A program made the position numbers and the translations under genes. Positions 1 to 5,756 of a stretch of DNA of 7,703 nt are shown here, in pieces (the first letter of the stretch is position 1; each line of letters opens with the position of its first letter). The notes below the pieces were generated by a model that worked only from the letters and a program-made list of their open reading frames with translations, did no database searches and had not been told where the DNA came from. The stretch comes from Clostridia bacterium (GTDB taxonomy: Bacteria; UBA6262; WVXT01), in contig DAOVHK010000068.1 of the NCBI GenBank assembly GCA_030671905.1, positions 1-7,703 on the forward strand, read 5' to 3'.

Positions 1-291
1 ATCCAGAGCCTGCCCCAGAGAACAAACATAATATTTAGACATCCACTTAGCCAGCTCTAATAGATTTGTAGAAATTAAGGGTTCTTTATCGATAATTTCT
101 TTAATCATTTTTATGCCTTTTACTCTTGGCCTCGTTAAGCCATCTACAATATATCCTATCCTTCCTTTGGGTCCAAAAGGTGCTACTATTCTTCTTCCTG
201 CCAGTCTTTCTGACTCCAGTTCCAGGGGAAGCGAATAGTGGAAAATTCTATTAAAAGGGATAGGAAAAACAACTGACACACATACTTGCAT
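1..291 (-). CDS. priA: Primosomal protein N' (PriA), N-terminal part only
   Basis: Superfamily 2 helicase that reloads the replisome at stalled forks. Only the first 97 residues are in the window; the frame runs off at position 1, and the helicase and zinc-binding parts (about 600 or more further residues) lie outside. What is visible is the N-terminal fork-binding (3'BD) domain: VSVVFPIPFNRIFHYSLP (5-22), RRIVAPFGPKGRIGYIVD (33-50), and the typical segment LLELAKWMSKYYVCSLGQAL (77-96). The start is ATG 291: upstream in frame there is only a short run to a TAG at 309-307 with no other start codon. No convincing Shine-Dalgarno precedes it. About 68 non-coding bases separate it from the UDG stop. 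Its place at the end of the remA-gmk-rpoZ-coaBC string supports the call. Confidence 0.93.
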   Translation of the reverse strand, partial: MQVCVSVVFPIPFNRIFHYSLPLELESERLAGRRIVAPFGPKGRIGYIVDGLTRPRVKGIKMIKEIIDKEPLISTNLLELAKWMSKYYVCSLGQALD

Positions 292-359
292 AAAATGGGA
301 CCAACTCTATTTTATTTTTTTCTACTTTTTAACCTTCTTTGAAAATAGCGGAATCATCC
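292..359 (-). other. udg-priA intergenic gap, no clear signal
   Basis: This is the widest non-coding gap in the window. Read on the minus strand it is A-rich, with no stem followed by a T-run, so it holds no intrinsic terminator for the upstream genes. I found no promoter with properly spaced hexamers and no good Shine-Dalgarno for priA. Confidence 0.5.
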
Positions 360-1091
360 TCAATGTGGAGAAATAGAGGTCATCGCCTTCTTTATCTTTT
401 TCATGTCTTCCCACACTTCCCGTTTTCTCGTCGGGTCTCTCAAAAGATATGCTGGATGGTAAGTGGGAATAACCTTTATAGGCTCTCCAAACTTTCCATA
501 AGGCGGATAAAAATCGTAGAACTTACCACGAAGTTTTCCGATGCCTTCAGTTAAGTTCAACAGCGCCTTGGTAGCCGGTGAACCCAAAGTACAGATGATT
601 TTAGGCTCGATAATTCCAATCTGCTTAAACAAAATTGGAAGGCACTGAGCTACCTCATCTTGAGTTGGCGGTCGGTCGTTACCTCTCATTTCTGGGTGGG
701 TGGGATCTTTCATGGGATGACATTTCACAATATTGGAAATGTATACTTCTTCTCTTGTCAGTTTAATCGATTCAATTATTTTAGTTAAAAGCTGTCCTGC
801 TCTCCCTATAAAGGGAATTCCCAATCGATCCTCATCGAAACCGGGCCCCTCACCAACAAACATTAGTTCAGTCTTGGGGTTCCCCACTCCAAACACCAAA
901 TTTGTCCTCGTTCTCCCCAACTTACACTTCTGACAATCCTTTATGCGCCTTGCCAGATTATCCAAGGTTCCTGATTCAGCTTTCTTTTCTTCCCAATGTT
1001 GCATAAACTCTTTTATTCCCCTATTTTTTTCTTGTTCCAGAAACTTCCTGGTTATTGAAATTAACTCAGCAAATTCTTTGCCTTTATTCAA
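360..1091 (-). CDS. Family 4 uracil-DNA glycosylase (iron-sulfur type)
   Basis: Removes uracil from DNA in base excision repair. The 243 residues show the family 4 signature: four Cys for a [4Fe-4S] cluster at 53, 56 (CQKC), 124 (NIVKC) and 150 (EVAQC); the active-site loop GEGPGFDEDRLGIPFIGRAG (80-99); RPPTQDE (140-146); and HPAYLLRDP (212-220), which carries the conserved His. The first 45 or so residues are a helical, charged extension before the first Cys pair. The Cys124-Cys150 spacing is about ten residues longer than in typical thermophile enzymes, owing to the MKDPTHPEMRGND insert. The start is TTG at 1091, preceded by AAGGA at 7 bases, 15 bases after the coaBC stop. It is therefore co-transcribed with coaBC and followed by priA. 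No paralogous glycosylase fold fits as well. Confidence 0.94.
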   Translation of the reverse strand: MNKGKEFAELISITRKFLEQEKNRGIKEFMQHWEEKKAESGTLDNLARRIKDCQKCKLGRTRTNLVFGVGNPKTELMFVGEGPGFDEDRLGIPFIGRAGQLLTKIIESIKLTREEVYISNIVKCHPMKDPTHPEMRGNDRPPTQDEVAQCLPILFKQIGIIEPKIICTLGSPATKALLNLTEGIGKLRGKFYDFYPPYGKFGEPIKVIPTYHPAYLLRDPTRKREVWEDMKKIKKAMTSISPH

Positions 1092-1098
1092 TTCTAAA

Positions 1099-1103
1099 TC
1101 CTT
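1099..1103 (-). promoter_or_regulatory. Shine-Dalgarno deciding the TTG start of the UDG gene
   Basis: AAGGA in the 15-base gap after the coaBC stop, 7 bases before the TTG at 1091. The spacing is ideal and supports this non-ATG start. Confidence 0.7.
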
Positions 1104-1106
1104 AAC

Positions 1107-2372
1107 TCATTTCGTGATAAATTCTTTTAATTCGGATAGTATCCTTTCAGCTATCTTTTCCTTTTGCATTTCTCGTAAGAAAATTTTCTTCCCCGATTTT
1201 GTGAAAATTTTAACCGTAGCTTCATTCTGGCTCATCGCTCGAGGAGTATTAGCTATAATCATATCTAAATTCTTCTTTTTCAGTTTCTCCCGGGCGTTCT
1301 TTTCCAAATCTCTTGTCTCTAAAGCGAACCCGATCAAGCATTTCGCATCTTTCTGTTTACCCAATTGACCAATGATATCAGGGTTCCTTGTCAAATTTAT
1401 ACTTTTCCTCTGGAGGTTAGTTTTAATTTTCTCTTTCTCCCTCTTCTCTGGACGGTAATCACCCACAGCACCAGAAGCGATAACCACATCGGAGCGAGGA
1501 ACGTATTTTACCACTTCCTTTTCCATATCCAGGGCTGACTCTACAAATATGGTATTCACTCCTTGTGGTGGTGTAATATTTGTAGGACCACTAATTAATG
1601 TTACCTTTGCCCCTCTTCTTTGTGCTACTTCAGCCAAAACATAGCCCATTTTGCCGGAAGAAGCATTCGCTATATACCTCACCGGGTCGAGGTATTCATG
1701 AGTGGGACCAGCAGTGATGAGAAAAGTCTTCCCTGCCATATCTTTTTCTCTATTCAAAATATCCTTAACGCCATCTATAATCTTATCATTACTGGCTAAC
1801 CTGCCTAAGCCATTCTTTCCCGAGGCGAGCTTTCCATATTCGGGTCCAATAAATTTGAATCCCTTCGCTTTCAGCTTCTCAATATTTGCTTGTGTAAAGC
1901 TATTCTTATACATAGTTTCATGCATTGCTGGTGCTATTAAAATAGGCGACTCACTGGCTAAAACAGTGGTTGTCAGGAAATCATCAGCAATGCCCGTGGC
2001 TAATTTTGCAATGGCGTTGGCTGTAGCTGGGGCAATCAAAATTAAGTCCGCTCTTTCGGCCAAGGAAATATGCTCGAGTTCCCACTCTTCTGGCAAATCG
2101 AAAAGATTTAAATAGACCCTATTCCCAGAGAGAGTCTGAAAAGTCAAAGGAGTGACGAAATTAGTAGCCGCCTTGGTCATTATTACAAAAACTTCAGCAC
2201 CCAACTCTTTTAAGCGAGAGACTATCTCACAGGCCTTGTAAGCAGCAATACTACCGGTTATGCCTAAAACGAGCTTTCTACCACAAAAAGGTCTATTTTT
2301 CTTTAGGTTTCTTTTTTTCGACACTTTCCTTTTTTGGCGCCTTTCCCTTTGAGATTTTCTTCTGATTGGCAT
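1107..2372 (-). CDS. coaBC: Bifunctional phosphopantothenoylcysteine decarboxylase / phosphopantothenate-cysteine ligase
   Basis: Makes 4'-phosphopantetheine for coenzyme A: the CoaB half joins cysteine to 4'-phosphopantothenate, and the FMN-dependent CoaC half decarboxylates the product. From ATG 2372 it is 421 residues. CoaC: flavin-binding GITGSIAAYKA (37-47), catalytic His101 in HISLAERADL, APATANA (114-120), PAMHETMY (148-155), KLASGKNGLGRL (181-192). CoaB: GPTHEYLDPVRYIANASSGK (222-241) with the expected Asn236, SGAVGDYRPE (300-309), KIKT (315-318), TRNPDII (328-334). Two positions differ from the E. coli form: PAMN is PAMH, and the Cys of LACG is Ser184. The first 30 residues are a basic stretch (15 Lys/Arg in 27) encoded inside rpoZ. 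The conserved protein begins near GRKLVLG, but no ATG, GTG or TTG lies in frame there; the candidates are ATG 2372 and GTG 2324, both with weak ribosome sites. Function is secure; the start is not. Confidence 0.94.
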   Translation of the reverse strand: MPIRRKSQRERRQKRKVSKKRNLKKNRPFCGRKLVLGITGSIAAYKACEIVSRLKELGAEVFVIMTKAATNFVTPLTFQTLSGNRVYLNLFDLPEEWELEHISLAERADLILIAPATANAIAKLATGIADDFLTTTVLASESPILIAPAMHETMYKNSFTQANIEKLKAKGFKFIGPEYGKLASGKNGLGRLASNDKIIDGVKDILNREKDMAGKTFLITAGPTHEYLDPVRYIANASSGKMGYVLAEVAQRRGAKVTLISGPTNITPPQGVNTIFVESALDMEKEVVKYVPRSDVVIASGAVGDYRPEKREKEKIKTNLQRKSINLTRNPDIIGQLGKQKDAKCLIGFALETRDLEKNAREKLKKKNLDMIIANTPRAMSQNEATVKIFTKSGKKIFLREMQKEKIAERILSELKEFITK

Positions 2373-2550
2373 CTTTACCGGCCGTCTCGTATAGCACTGC
2401 TATAATTGTCTCCGGTGTCATCTTAGTTTTTCCGTCTTTTTTTATCTTCTCTTTTAATGACTTCGAGGCTAAAAGAATCAACCTGTATTTATTAGATACA
2501 TTATCAAGCAACAATTCATCCAGCGAAGGTTTAGCTTTGTCTTTTTCCAT
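2293..2550 (-). CDS. rpoZ: RNA polymerase omega subunit
   Basis: Small RNA polymerase subunit that clamps the beta-prime C-terminus and aids assembly; in many bacteria it also forms part of a ppGpp site. From ATG 2550 the protein is 85 residues. The omega core is visible as SLDELLLDNVSNKYRLILLAS (9-29), followed by KTKMTPETIIAVLYETAGK (41-59). The helix after NKYRLILLASK normally reads RARQL but here is SLKEK, a divergent form. After residue 60 comes a Lys-rich low-complexity tail. A GTG three codons upstream (2559) is open, but AGGAG sits 8 bases before ATG 2550, which favours the latter. The product is small and divergent, so the call rests partly on its place between gmk and coaBC. Its final 80 or so bases overlap the coaBC reading frame. 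Confidence 0.88.
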   Translation of the reverse strand: MEKDKAKPSLDELLLDNVSNKYRLILLASKSLKEKIKKDGKTKMTPETIIAVLYETAGKDANQKKISKGKAPKKESVEKKKPKEK

Positions 2551-2558
2551 TCTTTTCA

Positions 2559-2563
2559 CTCCT
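2559..2563 (-). promoter_or_regulatory. Shine-Dalgarno deciding the rpoZ start
   Basis: AGGAG on the minus strand, 8 bases before ATG 2550. It overlaps the alternative GTG at 2559 and so argues against that upstream start. Confidence 0.7.
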
Positions 2564-2598
2564 ACTAAATCCAGAATTAGCCAGATTTACACATTTTC

Positions 2599-3207
2599 TT
2601 ATAGAAGGTTCAGTTTTTGTATCTTTTTTTTCGACCTCTTTACTTTACTTTTTTCAGCCAGTATAATGGATTTAACCTGTGTAAAAGCATCTACTAACCG
2701 GTCATTAATCACTAAATAGTCATAACTTCCTATTCGTCCCATTTCCCAGCGGGCATTAGTGAGCCTTTTTTTAATAGTTGCTTCGCTATTACTCCTTCGC
2801 CCCTTAATCCTTCTTTCCAATTCAGAAAATGACGGAGGTGCAAGGAAGATAAACACCCCCTGGGGATACCTCTTCTTCAATTTCATCGCACCCCGCACAT
2901 CTATGTCCAATATGACATCTTTTCCTTTAACCAGATTCTTTTTCAGGAAATTCTTGGGTGTGCCATAGTAATGACCATGAACCAATGCCCACTCTGCAAG
3001 CTTACCCCTTTTGATCTTCTGTTTAAACTCATTCTTGGAGACAAAGAAGTAATCCTTTCCCTGAACTTCTCCACGACGGGGAACCCTGGTAGTGAGTGAG
3101 ACTGAATAGCAGACGTTTGGGAAATCACTAATTAACTTTCTGCACAGAGTCGATTTACCTGTGCCTGAAGGAGCAGAGATAATTATGAGTAGTCCAGTTT
3201 CAGCCAT
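2599..3207 (-). CDS. gmk: Guanylate kinase
   Basis: Cytoplasmic kinase that phosphorylates GMP (and dGMP) with ATP to give GDP, an essential step in guanine nucleotide synthesis and in recycling toward (p)ppGpp. The 202 residues match the usual length. Seen: P-loop SAPSGTGKSTL (11-21); GMP-binding segment SVSLTTRVPRRGEVQGKDYFF (35-55), with Ser and Arg residues in the expected places; EWALVHGHYYGTP (72-84); DIDVRGA (101-107); LAPPSFSELERRIKGRRSNS (122-141), which carries the ATP lid; and YDYLVINDRL (162-171) near the C-terminus. The last 15 residues are Lys-rich (KSKVKRSKKK), a lineage tail. The start is the ATG at 3207, and its ribosome-binding region (AAAGG) overlaps the remA stop codon. 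The gene sits between remA and rpoZ, the standard order. Confidence 0.97.
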   Translation of the reverse strand: MAETGLLIIISAPSGTGKSTLCRKLISDFPNVCYSVSLTTRVPRRGEVQGKDYFFVSKNEFKQKIKRGKLAEWALVHGHYYGTPKNFLKKNLVKGKDVILDIDVRGAMKLKKRYPQGVFIFLAPPSFSELERRIKGRRSNSEATIKKRLTNARWEMGRIGSYDYLVINDRLVDAFTQVKSIILAEKSKVKRSKKKIQKLNLL

Positions 3208-3212
3208 TACCT

Positions 3213-3527
3213 TTATTTCCGTTTTCTTAATTTATACTGCTTTGTTATAGTAGAAGTAGACAGTATCTTCTTGTTGGCCTTTTCTGTCTTCTGTTGAAAT
3301 CTCTCACCAATCGTTTCTGGTTGCAATGCGGATAAGATAACGTGGTTACTATCGGTAATGATTACTGAGCGAGTACGCCGGCCACAGGTAGCGTCAATCA
3401 AACTACCTCTCTTTTTGGCTACTTCTATCAATCTTTTCACAGGCGAAGAAGTAGGATTAACTACCGTGACAATTCTCTGATTAACAACTATGTTATTAAA
3501 ACCTATATTAATCAATCTTACTACCAT
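3213..3527 (-). CDS. remA: RemA/DUF370 family DNA-binding regulator
   Basis: Small DNA-binding protein; in Bacillus subtilis RemA activates biofilm matrix and osmoprotection genes. It is kept next to gmk in many phyla, where its role is less clear. The 104 residues from this start show VRLINIGFNNIVVNQRIV (3-20), SSPVKRLIEVAKKRGSLIDATCGRRTR (27-53) and VIITDSNHVILSALQPETI (55-73). Arg18, Pro29, Arg50 and Arg51 fall at the same positions as the residues important in B. subtilis RemA. I chose ATG 3527 over ATG 3551 because it aligns with the family N-terminus, has AGGG 6 bases upstream, and leaves a workable leader after the promoter. The last 25 residues form a basic tail (ending KLRKRK) beyond the usual length of about 85-90. 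It is first gene of the promoter-led block and ends 5 bases before gmk. Confidence 0.92.
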   Translation of the reverse strand: MVVRLINIGFNNIVVNQRIVTVVNPTSSPVKRLIEVAKKRGSLIDATCGRRTRSVIITDSNHVILSALQPETIGERFQQKTEKANKKILSTSTITKQYKLRKRK

Positions 3528-3531
3528 TCTT

Positions 3532-3544
3532 TTCCCTGAGGGAA
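3532..3544 (-). promoter_or_regulatory. Small inverted repeat covering the remA Shine-Dalgarno
   Basis: In the predicted remA leader the minus strand reads TTCCC-TCA-GGGAA, a 5-bp stem with a 3-base loop. The GGGA arm is also the Shine-Dalgarno for ATG 3527. As RNA it could mask the site weakly; as DNA the 13-base near-palindrome could be a protein-binding site. The stem is short, so function is uncertain. Confidence 0.3.
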
Positions 3545-3568
3545 GGGTCATATTAAACCTAAACTTTA

Positions 3569-3597
3569 ATTATAGCTAAAAATAGAAAATATGTCAA
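3569..3597 (-). promoter_or_regulatory. Perfect sigma-70 consensus promoter for remA-gmk-rpoZ-coaBC-udg-priA
   Basis: On the minus strand the -35 hexamer TTGACA (3597-3592) and the -10 hexamer TATAAT (3574-3569) are both perfect and are separated by exactly 17 bases of AT-rich spacer. The -35 box contains the TGA stop of the UPF0280 gene. Transcription should start near 3560-3564, giving remA a leader of about 35 bases if its start is 3527. A full match at optimal spacing, placed at the widest break between the two gene blocks, is strong evidence for a vegetative promoter. Read-through from the ileS side may also contribute. Confidence 0.85.
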
Positions 3598-4337
3598 ACA
3601 CTAATTATTCTTATGTCACCCCAGAATCCAAATTGACCACCTTTAATTATAACTACTCCCTTAATCCCTTCGATACTCTTGGCAAAATTGATTCCTTTGG
3701 CGATATCTCTATTTTCCTTTACTAAATTTCCCATAGCTGTAGCACAGGCATCAGCTAAAGCAGTGGAATTAGAAACAGCCACGGCCACATCGGCTCGACC
3801 AAAACTGAAAGAATGGCCACGAGTTCCACTGGAAGCACAGATTCCCAGGGGAGTATCTGGAGAATGGACTTCCAGACCAAATCCGTTAGAAATCTCTTTC
3901 GAACCATAATATATTCCCACTTTGCGTGTTTTGCTAGTTTTTATAAACACATCGCCACCATTTTCAATTATTACATCGGAAATCTCTTCCGACAATTTCC
4001 TTCCCACTGCACCAGCGATTGCTCCGGCTACTGAGGCAAAGGGACCTACATTGGCAAGTAGCGCTACTTGGGCCATCTGTTTAATAATTTCTGGAGCATT
4101 AGAATCTACAGCCACGGGTCTAAAACTTACTTCAAAAATCGGATAATTCTTTATATAATTTTCAATATCCCGACGGTAATCTCCTACCAACTTCTCTGTT
4201 TTGGCGATAATACTCTTTAGCTTCCTCTTTTCTCTACCATTTACAGCTACGTATATGTCTGTTTCTTTCTGGTTAACTCGGAAGCTCACCAGGTCTTTGC
4301 TTTTGAACAATTCGCGATATTTTCTTTTCTCAACCAT
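3594..4337 (-). CDS. UPF0280 family protein, ApbE-like fold
   Basis: This 247-residue protein of unknown function is recognised as UPF0280, a family found in many archaea and anaerobic bacteria and related to the ApbE flavin-transferase superfamily. Seen: SFRPVAVDSNAPEIIKQM (71-88), a Gly/Ala-rich block NVGPFASVAGAIAGAVG (96-112), ENGGDVFI (125-132), and a long conserved C-terminal block from ICASSGTRGHSFSFGRADVA (166-185) through SNSTALADACATAMG (189-203). ENGGD and the ALADACATA segment recall ApbE motifs (inference); no ApbE-type lipobox or signal peptide is present, so it is probably cytoplasmic. The ATG at 4337 overlaps the rluD stop by 8 bases, so it is translated with rluD. Its stop codon lies inside the -35 box of the next promoter. 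Which small molecule or protein it acts on, and whether it binds FAD or FMN, is not known. Confidence 0.85.
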   Translation of the reverse strand: MVEKRKYRELFKSKDLVSFRVNQKETDIYVAVNGREKRKLKSIIAKTEKLVGDYRRDIENYIKNYPIFEVSFRPVAVDSNAPEIIKQMAQVALLANVGPFASVAGAIAGAVGRKLSEEISDVIIENGGDVFIKTSKTRKVGIYYGSKEISNGFGLEVHSPDTPLGICASSGTRGHSFSFGRADVAVAVSNSTALADACATAMGNLVKENRDIAKGINFAKSIEGIKGVVIIKGGQFGFWGDIRIISV

Positions 4338-5280
4338 TCCCTTCTATTTTCATATCCTTTCTTAACTGAGCAATTACTTTTTTGAATTCCCTGGGGAGGG
4401 GAGCAGTAAATTTTACCCAATCCTTTTTAACAGGATGAATGAATCCCAATTTATATGCGTGTAGAAGCTGTCGGCTCACTCCCCAATTCTTTGGAGCAGG
4501 CCGTCCATACTCACTATCTCCTACAACAGGATGTCCGATGTGTGCCAGATGGACCCTTATCTGATGCGTCCTCCCTGTCTTTGGGCTTACCTCCAAAAGT
4601 GTAAAATCTCCTAAAATTTCATGTACTCTAAAATCAGTAATTGCCTGGCGGCTACTTATCGAGGTTACAGCCATCTTTCTCCGGTCTGTAATCTTTCTCC
4701 CCACTGGGGCCTCAATACTTCCTTCGGGATTTATAATTTTCCCAAAAACTAAGGCTAGGTACACCTTTTCCACTTTTCTATTTTCAAACTGTTTGGCTAA
4801 ACGGGACAAGGAGGTGTTGTTTTTGGCAACAACCATAACTCCAGAAGTGTCCTTATCCAGGCGGTGAACAATCCCCACTCGATTAATATCGAGAAATTTT
4901 CCCTTATCTAAACTAGGAAAATGGTATAGAAGAGCATTCACCAATGTGCCCGAATAGTTTCCACATGCGGGATGGACTACTATGCCCGCCGGTTTATTGA
5001 GTACAATTACAGCTTTATCTTCATAGATGATATTCAGAGGAATCTTCTCAGGAAATGCCTTGTGAGGCTTAACTGAAGGTAGATTTATGGTTACTACATC
5101 TTTTTCCTTAACTTTATAATGTCTGGAAACAGTCTTGCCATTAACCAGTATATCTCCCTGGACAATCATCTTTTGCAGGGAATTTCTGGAATGGCCAGGA
5201 AAAGAAGAAGACAAATATAAATCGAGTCTCTTTCCTTTTTCTCCCTTATGCACAATAAATTCTTTCGTCTCGCTAAGCAA
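4330..5280 (-). CDS. rluD: RluA-family 23S rRNA pseudouridine synthase (RluD type)
   Basis: Converts specific uridines of large-subunit rRNA to pseudouridine. The 316 residues show an N-terminal S4 RNA-binding domain (about 16-75, with KRLDLYLSSSFPGHSRNSLQ and ILVNGKTV), then the RluA catalytic domain. The catalytic motif HRLDKDTSG is at 139-147, with Asp142 as the expected nucleophile. Other family blocks are VLNKPAGIVVHP (93-104), KVYLALV (172-178) and GRTHQIRVHLAHIGHPVVGD (236-255). I assign RluD rather than RluC from the S4 domain, the length and the position after lspA, the place of ylyB in Bacillus. The exact target uridines cannot be read from sequence. The start is TTG at 5280, chosen because AAGGA lies 8 bases upstream. 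Its start overlaps the lspA stop, and its stop overlaps the next gene by 8 bases, so all three genes look coupled. Confidence 0.93.
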   Translation of the reverse strand: MLSETKEFIVHKGEKGKRLDLYLSSSFPGHSRNSLQKMIVQGDILVNGKTVSRHYKVKEKDVVTINLPSVKPHKAFPEKIPLNIIYEDKAVIVLNKPAGIVVHPACGNYSGTLVNALLYHFPSLDKGKFLDINRVGIVHRLDKDTSGVMVVAKNNTSLSRLAKQFENRKVEKVYLALVFGKIINPEGSIEAPVGRKITDRRKMAVTSISSRQAITDFRVHEILGDFTLLEVSPKTGRTHQIRVHLAHIGHPVVGDSEYGRPAPKNWGVSRQLLHAYKLGFIHPVKKDWVKFTAPLPREFKKVIAQLRKDMKIEGNG

Positions 5281-5722
5281 CGGTTCTTTCCTTACAGGGA
5301 CGCTTCCTTAACAGAAAAAATACCATAAGAATGCCGCCAATACAGACACCAGAATCGGCAAGGTTAAACACAGGCCAGATGCGAAAATCTAAAAAATCGA
5401 TTACAAACCCGAACCTCAATCGGTCAATAAGATTACCTAAAGCACCACCCAAAATTAACCCTAAACAGAACCTTTCCTTTAATGATTTAATAACCTTTTT
5501 TCTTTCAAAAAAGATAATACCTAAAATAATAATTAGGGAAATAACGATAAAAAGAGAGCTCCCTTGAGGAAAAAGCCCGAAAGCAATGCCCCTATTCTCA
5601 ACATAAGTGATGTGGAATACACTCTTTATAATCGGAATTGACTCTGCGAGAGACATCTTTTGTCTGATTATATACTTAGAGAACTGGTCAACAGATAGTA
5701 GAATTAGAGTAATTAAGTACAC
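5273..5722 (-). CDS. lspA: Lipoprotein signal peptidase (signal peptidase II)
   Basis: Inner-membrane aspartic protease that removes the signal peptide from diacylglyceryl-modified prolipoproteins. The 149 residues contain four hydrophobic segments (about 1-17, 55-72, 86-103, 117-138), as expected for the family. Conserved blocks are visible: VDQFSK near the N-terminus (11-16), VENRGIAFGLF (41-51), GGALGNLIDR (92-101), VIDFLDF (107-113) and FNLADSGVCIGG (119-130). Asp109 and Asp123 match the catalytic pair. The short spacing between them (14 residues) means the small insertion seen in E. coli LspA is absent. The start is GTG at 5722, preceded 10 bases upstream by a strong Shine-Dalgarno. The gene follows ileS, the classical ileS-lspA order, and its last codons overlap the TTG start of rluD by 8 bases, which implies translational coupling. 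Confidence 0.96.
   Translation of the reverse strand: MYLITLILLSVDQFSKYIIRQKMSLAESIPIIKSVFHITYVENRGIAFGLFPQGSSLFIVISLIIILGIIFFERKKVIKSLKERFCLGLILGGALGNLIDRLRFGFVIDFLDFRIWPVFNLADSGVCIGGILMVFFLLRKRPCKERTVA
5289..5293 (-). promoter_or_regulatory. Shine-Dalgarno deciding the TTG start of rluD
   Basis: AAGGA within the last codons of lspA, 8 bases before the TTG at 5280. The next in-frame alternative, a GTG nine codons downstream, has no comparable site, so the TTG is preferred. Confidence 0.7.
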
Positions 5723-5732
5723 TATAATTTTA

Positions 5733-5738
5733 TCCTCC
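5733..5738 (-). promoter_or_regulatory. Shine-Dalgarno of lspA
   Basis: GGAGGA on the minus strand in the short ileS-lspA gap, 10 bases before the GTG at 5722. It is the strongest SD in the window and supports a GTG start for lspA. The spacing is slightly long, so initiation one or two codons upstream at a non-standard codon cannot be fully excluded. Confidence 0.7.
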
Positions 5739-5756
5739 AGTGGGAAAAAATTACTC

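Noticed and set aside
308..330. T-rich run on the plus strand as a terminator
   Set aside because: It has no G+C-rich stem before it and would act against the direction of all genes; on the coding strand it is an A-run.
943..1368. Forward-strand open frame of 141 codons across the udg-coaBC junction
   Set aside because: It is antisense to two well-conserved genes, rich in Phe/Ser/Leu as expected from the complement of Lys/Glu-rich genes, and resembles no family I know.
1702..2115. Forward-strand open frame of 137 codons inside coaBC
   Set aside because: It is fully antisense to the conserved CoaC/CoaB core, with no ribosome site or recognisable domain.
2299..2335. Low-complexity T-rich stretch as a regulatory element
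   Set aside because: On the minus strand it simply encodes the Lys-rich tail of the omega subunit and the overlapping basic start of CoaBC.
3528..3551. remA start at ATG 3551
   Set aside because: It would add eight residues absent from the family, and would leave only about 10-14 bases of leader after the predicted promoter, with no usable Shine-Dalgarno.
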